Positions 52,679 through 60,257 of a DNA stretch of 64,000 nt are shown one piece after another. A program made the translations under genes and the position numbers. Under the pieces are notes generated by a model, which worked only from the letters and a program-made list of their open reading frames with translations, was not told the origin of the DNA and did no database searches. Numbering within the stretch: the first letter of the stretch is position 1; each line of letters opens with the position of its first letter. The stretch comes from Streptomyces sp. Ag109_O5-1. GTDB taxonomy: Bacteria > Actinomycetota > Actinomycetes > Streptomycetales > Streptomycetaceae. The stretch lies in NCBI RefSeq assembly GCF_003814875.1, contig NZ_RKQF01000001.1, positions 5,580,001 to 5,644,000 on the forward strand, read 5' to 3'.

Positions 52679-53062
52679 TCACTTCCTTTCGTGTTCGTCG
52701 GGGTAGGCGCACAGCACGCACATCCCGAGCGACGTCGGGAGGCAGTAGCTGTAGGTGAGCCAGCACTTCGGGCACGTGCGGCGGGCGAGCATCGCCAGCG
52801 CGAGCGCACCCCACTTGCGGGAGGTCATCGGCCGCACCGGAAGCGCGCGGTCGACGTGGTAGAGGTAGGCGACCCTGGGAGTCCCGGTGCGCCGGTTCAT
52901 GCGCATGGCCTGAGCCGCTACCGGCTGGCCACCCGGGCGCAGGCCACGGGCCCGTAACTGGCGGCGCGTCGCGAGCCCGTCGGGGGCGAGCTTCCAGGGG
53001 TAGGTGGGAACGCCGTAGCGGGCGCCGGACGGGTCGAAGCACTTGCCCCACGCGGCGGACAT
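52679..53062 (-). CDS. RRQRL-motif-type zinc-binding protein
   Basis: A 127-residue protein. DGLATRRQLRARGLRPGGQ is the RRQRL-type motif and CPKCWLTYSYCLPTSLGMCVLCAYP, with four cysteines, is a likely zinc ribbon. The family is found on Streptomyces plasmids and AICEs upstream of spd genes; its action is unknown. The start overlaps the stop of the next upstream gene by one base. Confidence 0.7.
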   Translation of the reverse strand: MSAAWGKCFDPSGARYGVPTYPWKLAPDGLATRRQLRARGLRPGGQPVAAQAMRMNRRTGTPRVAYLYHVDRALPVRPMTSRKWGALALAMLARRTCPKCWLTYSYCLPTSLGMCVLCAYPDEHERK

Positions 53063-53394
53063 CAGGCCGCCGCTCCGGTCGGTGCCGGGTCAGTGATGTC
53101 GGCGTAGGCCACCAGCTCAAGCACCGCGCCCGCATACGCGGCGGATGCCTTGAGTACGCGCGTCCCGCCGTCCGGACCCTGCGTACCGTGCTTCACGGCG
53201 TCCGGGTCGATGCCCAGCGCTTCACGCCACGCCTCGAAGTCGGCCAGGTCATCGTGGAAAGCCAGCTTGAGCCGGTCCGGGTAGATGGTGGTCACGTCCA
53301 GCATCGGTGCCGGAAGGTGCCCGAAGTCCACAGTGAGCAGCCGTAGCGCCCGCAGCGGCACGGACATGTCGTCCAGCGTCAGCCCCCTGCTCAT
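53062..53394 (-). CDS. AICE protein of unknown function (110 residues)
   Basis: MSRGLTLDDMSVPLRALRLLTVDFGHLPAPMLDVTTIYP... with a helix-strand pattern and DLADFEAWREALGIDPDAVKHG, no cysteines and no hydrophobic helix. The TGA/ATG overlaps on both sides show operon coupling. I do not recognise a family. Confidence 0.6.
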   Translation of the reverse strand: MSRGLTLDDMSVPLRALRLLTVDFGHLPAPMLDVTTIYPDRLKLAFHDDLADFEAWREALGIDPDAVKHGTQGPDGGTRVLKASAAYAGAVLELVAYADITDPAPTGAAA

Positions 53395-53696
53395 GCGGCA
53401 ACCCCCCGGCGCGCGGTGCGGCGGCGGGCGGGGCGGGCCAGCGGGACCACGTTGAACAGGTCCGGGTGCTCCTCGACGACCCGCGCGGCCAGGCGGATCA
53501 GGTCGTCGGGCAGGGTGCGGTACTCGGGGTCGGCGAGGATGTCACGGGCCGCGTCCAGCCGCGCCGCGCGCTCTTCGGCGCTCTCGCCGTCGACCCCGAG
53601 CCAGAGTTCGGTGGGGGTGCCGAGGGCGAGTTCGGCGAAGTCCTGTGGGGTATCGGCCCGATGGCCGCAAACGTAATTGAGCATGGGAGCTCCCAT
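53391..53696 (-). CDS. AICE protein of unknown function (101 residues)
   Basis: MGAPMLNYVCGHRADTPQDFAELALGTPTELWLGVDGE..., acidic in the middle (AEERAARLDAARDILADPE) with a basic C-terminus (RPARRRTARRGVAA). The start may be the second methionine. It overlaps the next gene by 4 bases. The function is unknown; a cytosolic helical protein. Confidence 0.58.
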   Translation of the reverse strand: MGAPMLNYVCGHRADTPQDFAELALGTPTELWLGVDGESAEERAARLDAARDILADPEYRTLPDDLIRLAARVVEEHPDLFNVVPLARPARRRTARRGVAA

Positions 53697-53802
53697 GTCG
53701 AAGGGATAGGAGAAGAACCGGAAGCCGCGAGAGAGCGCCCACCACAGGGCGGCGGTCAGTCCGGGAGTGCGGCCAGCACCGCGTGAGGCGGCGGGCCGGA
53801 GT

Positions 53803-53833
53803 GCCCCGGCCGGGAGTCGAACCCGGCCGGGGC
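53803..53833 (-). other. tRNA acceptor–T-arm minihelix-like hairpin
   Basis: On the minus strand GCCCCGGCCGGG-TTCGACT-CCCGG... folds as a 12-bp perfect stem (7 + 5) with a 7-base loop TTCGACT identical to a tRNA T-loop. An A follows at the discriminator position, then CTCC. The D- and anticodon arms are absent. It sits in the leader between the 23-residue frame and the 101-residue gene. Confidence 0.6.
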
Positions 53834-53852
53834 CATCGGGGCGGTTGGGACG

Positions 53853-53924
53853 TCAGTACGGGTGCGGACCGCGCGGACGCTGCGGCAGCGGATCCTTCGT
53901 CTTCTCGTGCTCCGAGCCAGCCAT
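53853..53924 (-). CDS. Micro-ORF, 23 residues
   Basis: MAGSEHEKTKDPLPQRPRGP then HPY. The ATG overlaps the stop of the 34-residue frame (TGATG), so translation could continue by reinitiation. Rich in Pro, charged. Unknown. Confidence 0.4.
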   Translation of the reverse strand: MAGSEHEKTKDPLPQRPRGPHPY

Positions 53925-54028
53925 CAACGGCCGCCCCGGGCACGCGCGTTGTCCTCGCTGCGCTTGTTCGCCGCAGCAGCCTTCCGGGCCAGTTCCGCCC
54001 GTTCCTCGTCTGTCAAACTGGTGACCAC
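53924..54028 (-). CDS. Micro-ORF, 34 residues, with excellent ribosome site
   Basis: VVTSLTDEERAELARKAAAA then NKRSEDNARARGGR, one amphipathic helix. GGAGG lies 5 bases before the GTG at 54028. It opens the minus-strand transfer operon. The unusual length and good signal suggest a real small protein or a leader peptide. It is not recognised. Confidence 0.5.
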   Translation of the reverse strand: MVTSLTDEERAELARKAAAANKRSEDNARARGGR

Positions 54029-54864
54029 AGGTGCCTCCACATCAGGTGCCTGTCCGCGGTCCCTCGGGTCGCACCCCGGGGGACCGCTCAGGGCCGGACT
54101 GTCCGGCTCCCCCCGCCCCGCCCGTACAGCCGGCGCACCCAGGTGCGGGCCGGACGGGCGAGGAGAGGCAACCGGCCGCAGCGCAAGCCGCTGCGATGCC
54201 AGGAAGAGGCGGACCGGGAAGTCGTTCAGGCGCCGCCGGCCGGTCCCACACGGCGGCGCCCGGGTATGTCGTCGGCCCACGCCGACCTCCCGCAGGTAGC
54301 AGGAACACGGCTTCACCGGCGCTCCGTTGCCACGGATCACCGGTCCCGAGCCGGGAAATTCGGGTGCGTCATCGTCGCTGCTCTGACGCCAGCAGGCGGC
54401 TTGCACGAATCGGTGCAGGTTGGCGTGCCGCCGACGACATCACCCGGTCGCCGCGGGGGCGGTCTCACTCTTGCCGCCACGTGCGTTGGGGCCCCGCTGT
54501 ACTTCCCCACACCCGGGATCGGGTGGCGCCGGCCAGGCGCGTAGGGGAGAGCAGACGTTCATCACGGCGGTTTGCCCCCGGACCCTCGCCCTAGGCACCT
54601 ACCGCGACCGCCGACTCGCGTCAGCCCCGCACGATCACTGTTCAGTTCTCAAAGAACGGACTGCGTCTTGCAGTACCTGTTTTACAGGTACTGCAAGGGG
54701 GGCCGTCAAGTACCGTCACGGAACCCACTGGTGTTTGCGCCGGGATGTCTTGGCGCACCATCAGAATCGCCCCAGGTCAGGGGAGTTGGTCACCCCACCC
54801 ATGGACAGCTCAGGTTGAGCTCGCTACCGTCAAGAGCTCCCTAGATGTCCAACGGAGGGGGCAG
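54029..54864. other. Central regulatory region of the element
   Basis: About 835 bases. Most of it (54029-54600) is GC-rich sequence with open frames on both strands that lack convincing starts; an 88-residue minus frame cannot be excluded. From 54600 on it is AT-richer and holds the inverted repeat at 54667-54697 and a short GTTCT/AGAAC repeat near 54654. It must drive the minus-strand transfer operon and the plus-strand control genes. Confidence 0.5.
54667..54697. promoter_or_regulatory. 31-bp operator-like inverted repeat
   Basis: CTTGCAGTACCTGT and its exact reverse complement are separated by TTT. It lies between the divergent transfer operon and the HTH–PLD gene, where a GntR-type (KorSA-like) repressor would be expected to bind. 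The GntR gene lies 2 kb away. Confidence 0.6.
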
Positions 54865-55623
54865 ATGTCCAACGAGCGCTTGCGATCGGCCCTGTTGGCG
54901 CGAGGCATGACCATTCAGAGCCTTGCTGAGGAGATCCAGGTCAATCCGAAGACCATTGAGCGCTGGATCACGCAAGGCAAGGCCCCGTATCGGCGGCATC
55001 AGTACGCAACGGCGGCAGCTCTCAAGGTCGACGTGACGACGCTCTGGGACGACGACCGCAATGCCGAGAGTGCCTCGGACCTGACGAAGGCCGAGATCGT
55101 CACCGCCTACCCGCATCGCCACACGGTGCCGTCAGACCTCTGGCGTGAGATGTGCGAGCGCGCCACGGAGTGCATAGACATCCTTGTGTATGCCGGCATC
55201 TACCTGGCGGAGGACCCTCTCTTCTTCTCAACGCTGAAGAAGAAGTCCGAGAGCGGCGTCCGTATCCGAGTGCTCATGGGTGATCCGGAGTGCGAAGCCG
55301 TCATCCGGCGCGGCGTCGACGAGGGGCATCGCATCATGGATGGCAAGATCCGTAACGCGCTGGTGAACTACCGACCGCTGTTCACCAGCCACCCCGAGAT
55401 TGCCTTTCGCTTGCACGACACGGTGCTCTACAACTCGATCTACCGCGCAGATGACGAGATGTTGGCAAACACCCACGTGTACGGCATCGGCGCGTACCTG
55501 GCGCCTGTGTTCCACTTGCGGCGGCTCCCCGGCGGTGGGCTGTTCGACACCTTTGCCAATAGTGTTCAGCAGACCTGGGAAGGCGCCAGGCCAGTAACCG
55601 AACGCGACATCACGGGAGCTTGA
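54865..55623 (+). CDS. XRE-type HTH protein with PLD-like C-terminal domain (DUF5919 type)
   Basis: A 252-residue protein from the ATG at 54865 with GGAGGGGG upstream. MSNERLRSALLARGMTIQSLAEEIQVNPKTIERWITQGKAPYRRHQYATAAAL is an XRE HTH. The C-terminal part (VRIRVLMGDPECEAVIRRG; NTHVYGIGAYLAPVFHLRRL) resembles the DUF5919 phospholipase-D-like fold without a clear HKD pair. Such proteins sit beside the Pif-like NUDIX gene in AICEs; in pSAM2 the comparable activator is Pra. Role in control of replication/transfer is inferred. Confidence 0.78.
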   Translation: MSNERLRSALLARGMTIQSLAEEIQVNPKTIERWITQGKAPYRRHQYATAAALKVDVTTLWDDDRNAESASDLTKAEIVTAYPHRHTVPSDLWREMCERATECIDILVYAGIYLAEDPLFFSTLKKKSESGVRIRVLMGDPECEAVIRRGVDEGHRIMDGKIRNALVNYRPLFTSHPEIAFRLHDTVLYNSIYRADDEMLANTHVYGIGAYLAPVFHLRRLPGGGLFDTFANSVQQTWEGARPVTERDITGA

Positions 55624-55625
55624 GC

Positions 55626-56099
55626 ATGGGACGCATCGACTACTTGCACGATCCGGACGCCCCGCCGGCCAACTCGGTCGTGCCCTCGGTCGTGGCGTTC
55701 GTCCAGAACGACGCTGGGCAAGTGCTCATGATTCAGCGATCCGACAATGGACGTTGGGCACTACCCGGCGGCGGCCACGACGTGGGCGAGTCCATCAGCG
55801 ACACAGTGGTCCGTGAGGTCTGGGAAGAGACGGGCATCAAGGCGGAAGTCGTCGATATGTCGGGGATCTACACAGACCCTGGCCACGTCATGCAGTACGA
55901 CGACGGCGAAGTCCGGCAGCAGTTCAGCATCTGCTTCCGCGCACAGCCCGTCGGCGGCGAGTTGCGTACGAGCAATGAGACGACGCAGGTCCGTTGGGTC
56001 GACCCAACGGACCTGCGAGAGTTGGACGTCCACCCCACGATGCGGCTCCGCATCGAGCACGCCATGGACCGAACGCGTACCGCTCCCTACATCGGCTGA
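55626..56099 (+). CDS. NUDIX hydrolase, Pif-like
   Basis: A 157-residue protein from the ATG at 55626, 2 bases after the stop of the HTH gene. The Nudix box GGGHDVGESISDTVVREVWEETGI is intact (GX5EX7REUXEEXGU). Pif, the pSAM2 immunity factor, is a Nudix protein that prevents redundant transfer between cells that already carry the element; that role is proposed here by position. The end overlaps the HD gene by 13 bases. Confidence 0.83.
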   Translation: MGRIDYLHDPDAPPANSVVPSVVAFVQNDAGQVLMIQRSDNGRWALPGGGHDVGESISDTVVREVWEETGIKAEVVDMSGIYTDPGHVMQYDDGEVRQQFSICFRAQPVGGELRTSNETTQVRWVDPTDLRELDVHPTMRLRIEHAMDRTRTAPYIG

Positions 56100-56653
56100 C
56101 GCTTGGCGGTAGCAACGCGTTCGAGGACGCGAGACGTGCACCCATGGATCTCGGGCTCCGCACGGCGGATGAACTTTCCGATGAGGCTGTCGGGCCCGTA
56201 GCGTCCAGCGATCTCGTTGATCCGGTCGATCGGGTTCGTGGGTGTGCCGTCCGGCGTGGTGTTCATGTCGCAGTAGCAGAGCGCGTCATTCAGGTATGCG
56301 CTCTCGCGGGGGAACTCGCCCTCCAATTCCTCACGCAGACCGCGCGCTTCCGCCTCCAGCCAGGAGCAGGAGTGATGGGCGACCAGGTTGATGACACGTT
56401 CGTCTGCATTGGCCACGTCCCGGAGGTAGCGGGCACCGTCCAGTGGGTGGAAGCCCGTCTTGGCCAGGTCCGGTGCATAGCCGATGTCGTGCAGTACCGC
56501 CGCGGCCTCCAACAGGTCCGCGTCCTGGCCGAGGACAAGAGCGATCGTACGTGCTCTCTCGGCGACCCCTAGGCAGTGCTTCCACCGCCGGGGCAGCGGC
56601 TCAGCGAGCAGGGACTCAGCCAGGGGATAGGCCCACTCCGTCAACGTCGGCAA
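56087..56653 (-). CDS. HD-domain phosphohydrolase
   Basis: A 188-residue protein from a TTG at 56653. HCLGVAERARTIALVLGQD, AAAVLHDIGYAP (HD) and VAHHSCSW match the HD metal sites. It probably removes phosphate from a nucleotide. It is 1 base after the GntR gene on the same strand. The weak start codon suggests low expression or coupling. Confidence 0.82.
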   Translation of the reverse strand: MPTLTEWAYPLAESLLAEPLPRRWKHCLGVAERARTIALVLGQDADLLEAAAVLHDIGYAPDLAKTGFHPLDGARYLRDVANADERVINLVAHHSCSWLEAEARGLREELEGEFPRESAYLNDALCYCDMNTTPDGTPTNPIDRINEIAGRYGPDSLIGKFIRRAEPEIHGCTSRVLERVATAKRQPM

Positions 56654-56654
56654 G

Positions 56655-57116
56655 CTACGAACGCTCCTCTCGCGTCGGCACGGCGCGGACTGTCCGCACC
56701 CTGCCCTGTCCTCCCCCCGCCAGCAAGCCGGCGGTCTCCAGCTTGTCCAGAGCTTTGGTCACCGTGGGACGGGAGACCCCGAACCGTTCGGCCAGCACGG
56801 AGGCACTTGGGAACGCTTCCCCGGTCTTGAGTCCGTCAGCCGTGATGATGTCTGCGATCCGCTGATCGAGCGGGCGCCGATCGACTCGATCACCCGAGCG
56901 CACGACGCGCCACCGCTCGCCTGGCGCAGGTTCGGCCAAGCCTTCCTGCCGCAGTACGCCGTACGCGCGGATGGCGACACCGCGTGAGACGCCGTGTTCG
57001 CGCATGACCTCAGTCAAGGACGGCAGCTCTGTCATCTCCGGGTCGCCCTCGATCAGCACCTTCACTGAGTCGGCAATCTTCAGGAAGGTTCCCCGAGGGC
57101 TGGCCTGCTGCGACAC
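56655..57116 (-). CDS. Double winged-HTH GntR-type regulator (KorSA-like position)
   Basis: A 153-residue protein made of two GntR-like winged helices: ELPSLTEVMREHGVSRGVAIRAYGVLRQEGLAEPAPGERWRVV and GEAFPSASVLAERFGVSRPTVTKALDKLETAGLLAGGGQGRVRTV. There is no effector domain. In pSAM2 KorSA, a GntR repressor, controls pra. This gene probably represses the control and transfer genes, perhaps through 54667-54697. The ATG at 57116 is the only plausible start. Confidence 0.83.
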   Translation of the reverse strand: MSQQASPRGTFLKIADSVKVLIEGDPEMTELPSLTEVMREHGVSRGVAIRAYGVLRQEGLAEPAPGERWRVVRSGDRVDRRPLDQRIADIITADGLKTGEAFPSASVLAERFGVSRPTVTKALDKLETAGLLAGGGQGRVRTVRAVPTREERS

Positions 57117-57908
57117 TCGCTCTCCCTCTCCGTTCGCCCGTCGTCACCCCCCAAGAATCCCACGGCTCGCGCCCGCTGCGGTGGAGCCCGGACGGCGGCG
57201 CACATGCGCGGGGCCGAACGAAGCGCGTCCGAGTCGCGGTCTTGAAAACCGACGCTGCACGAGCAGTAGAACCTTCTCTACTTCCGTCAAGGCGGCTCGC
57301 ACAGCTCGCCGGGCGCGCCCCGGCCCCCGGCCGAGCCTGCGCTCCTGTCTCCGCCCCGCTCCAGCCCGGCCAGCGCCCGTGCCGCGCGCACAGCAATCAG
57401 CCGCCAGATGCCAGAGAAAAAGTACGTCGTGGCTGGGGCGGTCGGCTCCACGGCTTTCGCCCCCCCAGCCCGCGTCTCGCGTCGAACAACACCAGGGGCC
57501 ACTGGTGCGCATCGCGGTCAGGCTTGGCGCCCGCCCGAGTTGCGAGCCAGCGTACGGCCTCTGATCATTCTTGACTGCAAAACTTGCGGGGGTCGATCCG
57601 CTGAGTCACCCTAATTAAGAGGCTTGTTACTCAAGAGCGCACACTGAATGGCATATTAGCGCTTCAGACCTCAGGCTACCACCAGTATAGCGCTGACGGA
57701 GGTTCGGCCGTGTCTGGTTGGGTGACAGCCGCAAAGTGGCAACCGCCGTGATTACTCACGTTAAATCCGCTCTAGGTCGAAGAAACGTAGCGGCCCTATT
57801 TAAGTGACGTATGGGGGGACAGAGGCTTGGTGGCAGTCATGGAGGGCCAAGAGGATGCAGCCCCTAACAGGCCTGCATCTGCCTGTCGAGCACAAAGGAG
57901 GACACGTA
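57117..57908. other. Non-coding region before the cargo gene
   Basis: About 790 bases. The first half is GC-rich with no supported gene; the segment 57237-57251 resembles a tRNA-Ser anticodon arm but has no complete cloverleaf. From 57600 the sequence is clearly AT-richer than the element, which suggests separate origin of the cargo. A good ribosome site (AAAGGAGG) ends the region. Confidence 0.45.
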
Positions 57909-58640
57909 ATGGGCTGCTCTTGCACCGGGGAAGACATCGTATTGAGGAGTCAAGGCGAAGCCCTGTTTCGACGCGCAGGGTTGACGGATATTGCCCAGCA
58001 CGTCATGCAAATTGACGCGGAAATTTCCGGCGGCCACAAACGACTGAGGTATGAGGAGCGAGCTGCAGCCCTTGGCTTCCCCTTCAATCGTGGAGCCGCA
58101 GTACCCCCGGAAGTTTTCTTCCAGCGGGCGAAGCGTCACGCCCAACAAGCCCGATTGGGACTGAGGAGTGCGTTCGCTTCAGATGAGTGGACAGCGATTC
58201 GCAACAGTTTCTCCCACGACGGTGATGAATTCGCGCAGTCACTAGGTGAACTTCGCGGCGCCTTCCTCGAAGCCGTCAACAACGCCGACGTACCTGTGGC
58301 CGACAGTCGCGAAATTGCGAACGCCTTCGACCGCGTAGCCGATATTTCTCGCCAGGGTGGAATTGACGGGCTCTTGCCATTCTTCGATGAGCAGTTCAGT
58401 CAGTTCGACGAGATCCTCACAACGGAACGTAACTGGGGCCGCGAAGGTCACTCGCCGCTCGAATGGTGGCAATGGCTCATCATCATCGGTGTTCTGGTCA
58501 TCTCCGTTGCAGCATTGATTGCCTGTCTTTTGTGGTTCGGGTGCTCTTGGATATCTGCCATCTGGGTCGCCTTCTGTTCGGGCACATCGGCCGCTGCCGG
58601 CGGCTTTTGGGCTGGTATCTGTATAGGCTTCGGCTTCTAG
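57909..58640 (+). CDS. Unknown protein with C-terminal membrane hairpin (cargo)
   Basis: A 243-residue protein from the ATG at 57909; AAAGGAGG lies 8 bases upstream, which decides this start over 57804. It begins MGCSCTGEDIVLRSQGEALF. Residues 40-190 form a soluble helical domain rich in polar residues. The C-terminal ~60 residues are two strongly hydrophobic segments (WWQWLIIIGVLVISVAALIACLLWFGC and a Gly/Ala-rich stretch ending GICIGFGF). Codon use is AT-richer than neighbours, which suggests transfer. I recognise no family. An effector or immunity role is possible but not shown. Confidence 0.65.
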   Translation: MGCSCTGEDIVLRSQGEALFRRAGLTDIAQHVMQIDAEISGGHKRLRYEERAAALGFPFNRGAAVPPEVFFQRAKRHAQQARLGLRSAFASDEWTAIRNSFSHDGDEFAQSLGELRGAFLEAVNNADVPVADSREIANAFDRVADISRQGGIDGLLPFFDEQFSQFDEILTTERNWGREGHSPLEWWQWLIIIGVLVISVAALIACLLWFGCSWISAIWVAFCSGTSAAAGGFWAGICIGFGF

Positions 58641-59431
58641 GCTCGGTCATCCCGCACGGTCATCAGCAGCGAGTCCACGAGTGTCCAGCGTCCCTACCTC
58701 TCTCGTAGCCGACCGTCAACGGCAGTCAATGGTCAACTGACCACCGAGGAATCGCGGGGCACACCGGGCAGGCATCAAATCGGCGACCGCCGTCAGCTCT
58801 GGGCCGTGAAGCTGTCATCGCGGGTCTGCCGTCGCGGCTCGTTCTGGTCGATGACTCACCCCATCAGCGTGGCTGAGGCCGGTGGGGGTGCAGTGAGGCA
58901 TACGCGTGCGTGATCGGTCGACGCACCCGCCATCGTGGCTGACTGTCGTCGGCTGAGGTTCGTGTCACAATCGTGCCAGATGCGGAGGTCAGCCACGGTC
59001 AACGGCGGTGTCTTGCAGTCGAGTTGCCAGCCGCCCCGCCATGTGCCGAAGCCGCTGGTCACCCAGTAGGCAGTCGCGCCTCTCTCCTAATGCGGTGTTC
59101 CTCCGCGGTTCCATCGAGCGACCGTTCCTGGTGACGAAGTCCTCGCGGCGGTGCCTAGTCCGCTGGCTCGTAGCCCTCGTCCTCCTCCATGTCGCCACCA
59201 CCGTCGTGCCAGGCCTCGATCTGCGCTTCAAGCATGCGCTGCCCCATCTCCCTCAGGAGCGACACCATAGGCGTGATCGCGACGATGCAGTGTCTGGGTA
59301 GGCCAAACCCCGTGGAGCCGGCCCCTCTGGAAACGGTGAGCCAGGTCAAGATGCAGGGTTCCTCGCCGAGGGGGACCCAGCCTTCGTGTGTCCGCAGTAG
59401 GTTGGCCGACTAACGGGGAGAAAGGATTCCC
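58641..59431. other. Region between the two cargo genes
   Basis: About 790 bases. Several short direct similarities (CAGCGTGGCTGAGG..., CATCGTGGCTGACTG..., GGTCAGCCACGGTC) recur at 58864-59002. A 64-residue minus-strand frame (59155-59349) is the only candidate gene. The rest is non-coding as far as I can read. Confidence 0.4.
59155..59349 (-). CDS. Short acidic-tail ORF, possible fragment
   Basis: 64 residues. The first 27 are unconvincing, then MVSLLREMGQRMLEAQIEAW and an acidic tail EEDEGYEPAD from an ATG at 59268. It may be a small protein or the 3' end of a lost gene. No ribosome site. Confidence 0.25.
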   Translation of the reverse strand: MTWLTVSRGAGSTGFGLPRHCIVAITPMVSLLREMGQRMLEAQIEAWHDGGGDMEEDEGYEPAD

Positions 59432-59980
59432 ATGGACGCGCGGGCCACAGAGAGCTTCTACGTTCCGTCCGACGGGTCCAAGGACCGGTTCGTGCCTCCT
59501 CCGGGCAGGATGCCCCGGCTGCACCTGATCGAGTACCAGGGAGACCTCCGCCTCTGCGAGGACGAAACGGGCCTCCTGGTGGGACCGACGGACCAACGCC
59601 TCCACCTGGCGGGCCTATATGCCACGAACCTCCGGGGTGAGCGGTATTACGCGAAGGCGGCCCGGGAGGCCGACCTTCGGCCCGGTCGACTGGTGCGCCT
59701 TGTCCCCGAGCCCGACAACCCGAACGATCCCAACGCCCTCGCGGTCTACCCCGAGCAGGGGCCTGGCCCGGTCGGGTACGTGAACAAGGCGAAGGCCCGC
59801 TCATGGTCGAAGGTCCTGGCCCAGGGAGTCCGGCTCCGAACCATCACTCTCCGAGGGACCGGCCCGGGAAAACCTTGCGATGCAGTCGCGGTGCTCGCAG
59901 CTGATCCGAGGGTCATCGACCACATGCTTTCCCCACGGCCCATCGGACTGCCCACCCCAGTTTTCCTGCGGAGCCACTGA
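59432..59980 (+). CDS. HIRAN-domain protein (cargo)
   Basis: A 182-residue protein. LAGLYATNLRGERYYAKAAREADLRPGRLVRLVPEPDNPNDPNALAVYPEQGPGPVGYVNKAKARSWSKVL is a HIRAN domain with the EPDNPxDPNA core, which binds 3' DNA ends in HLTF/Rad5-type proteins. No helicase or nuclease domain is attached. GGGAGAAAGG precedes the ATG. The N-terminal ~60 residues may be a separate module. A role in DNA end sensing or defence is inferred. Confidence 0.75.
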   Translation: MDARATESFYVPSDGSKDRFVPPPGRMPRLHLIEYQGDLRLCEDETGLLVGPTDQRLHLAGLYATNLRGERYYAKAAREADLRPGRLVRLVPEPDNPNDPNALAVYPEQGPGPVGYVNKAKARSWSKVLAQGVRLRTITLRGTGPGKPCDAVAVLAADPRVIDHMLSPRPIGLPTPVFLRSH

Positions 59981-60083
59981 CCGCGGCCCGGGCTGGTACC
60001 TCGCGCTCGCGAGGGCTGTTCCTTTTCCCGCGGACAGTATGGGGAACGGCTACCAGCGGACCGTTCCTTAGAGGGGACGCCCT

Positions 60084-60102
60084 GGGGAGTGAACGGGGAG
60101 TG
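60084..60102. promoter_or_regulatory. Candidate integrase arm sites, right
   Basis: Two GGGGAGTG copies (60084-60091, 60095-60102) in a ~34-base stretch nearly identical to 37045-37079. In the circular element these would flank the attP core with the left set. Confidence 0.5.
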
Positions 60103-60208
60103 GATCAAGAAAATAATGATTCGCTGCACCCGCGCCAACCAACGCACACCAAGGCTCTGACCTGCCCATATACTCAACGATCCTGGTCAGCAGTCTTTCC
60201 GCACATTA

Positions 60209-60251
60209 TTCGGGACGAAGAGGTCGTGGGTTCAAATCCCGCCACCCCGAC
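60209..60251. repeat. attR: 43-bp direct repeat
   Basis: Identical to 36935-36977. Only the tRNA 3' half is present here, so this copy is not a tRNA gene. It marks the right end of the element. Confidence 0.93.
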
Positions 60252-60257
60252 GCTGGT

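Larger units (their letters stand above)
36935..60251. mobile_element. Integrated actinomycete integrative and conjugative element (AICE)
   Basis: About 23.3 kb bounded by 43-bp perfect repeats of the tRNA-Pro 3' half. It contains int and xis next to attL, a prim-pol replication block with SSB, a VirB-like transfer block plus FtsK/TraB-like translocase, Spd-like proteins, and a GntR/NUDIX/HD/HTH control block near attR. It combines a pSAM2-like control region with VirB-type genes, which is more than the single TraB usual in small AICEs. Coordinates follow the repeats and are exact. Confidence 0.93.

Noticed and set aside
53803..53833. A complete tRNA gene on the minus strand, suggested by the TTCGACT T-loop
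   Set aside because: The acceptor halves pair directly with each other; no D-arm, anticodon arm or 70-base spacing exists. Only a minihelix is present.
57225..57290. tRNA-Ser gene suggested by CGGT-CTTGAAA-ACCG (anticodon TGA)
   Set aside because: No TTCGA T-loop or matching acceptor stem around it; at best a fragment or chance.
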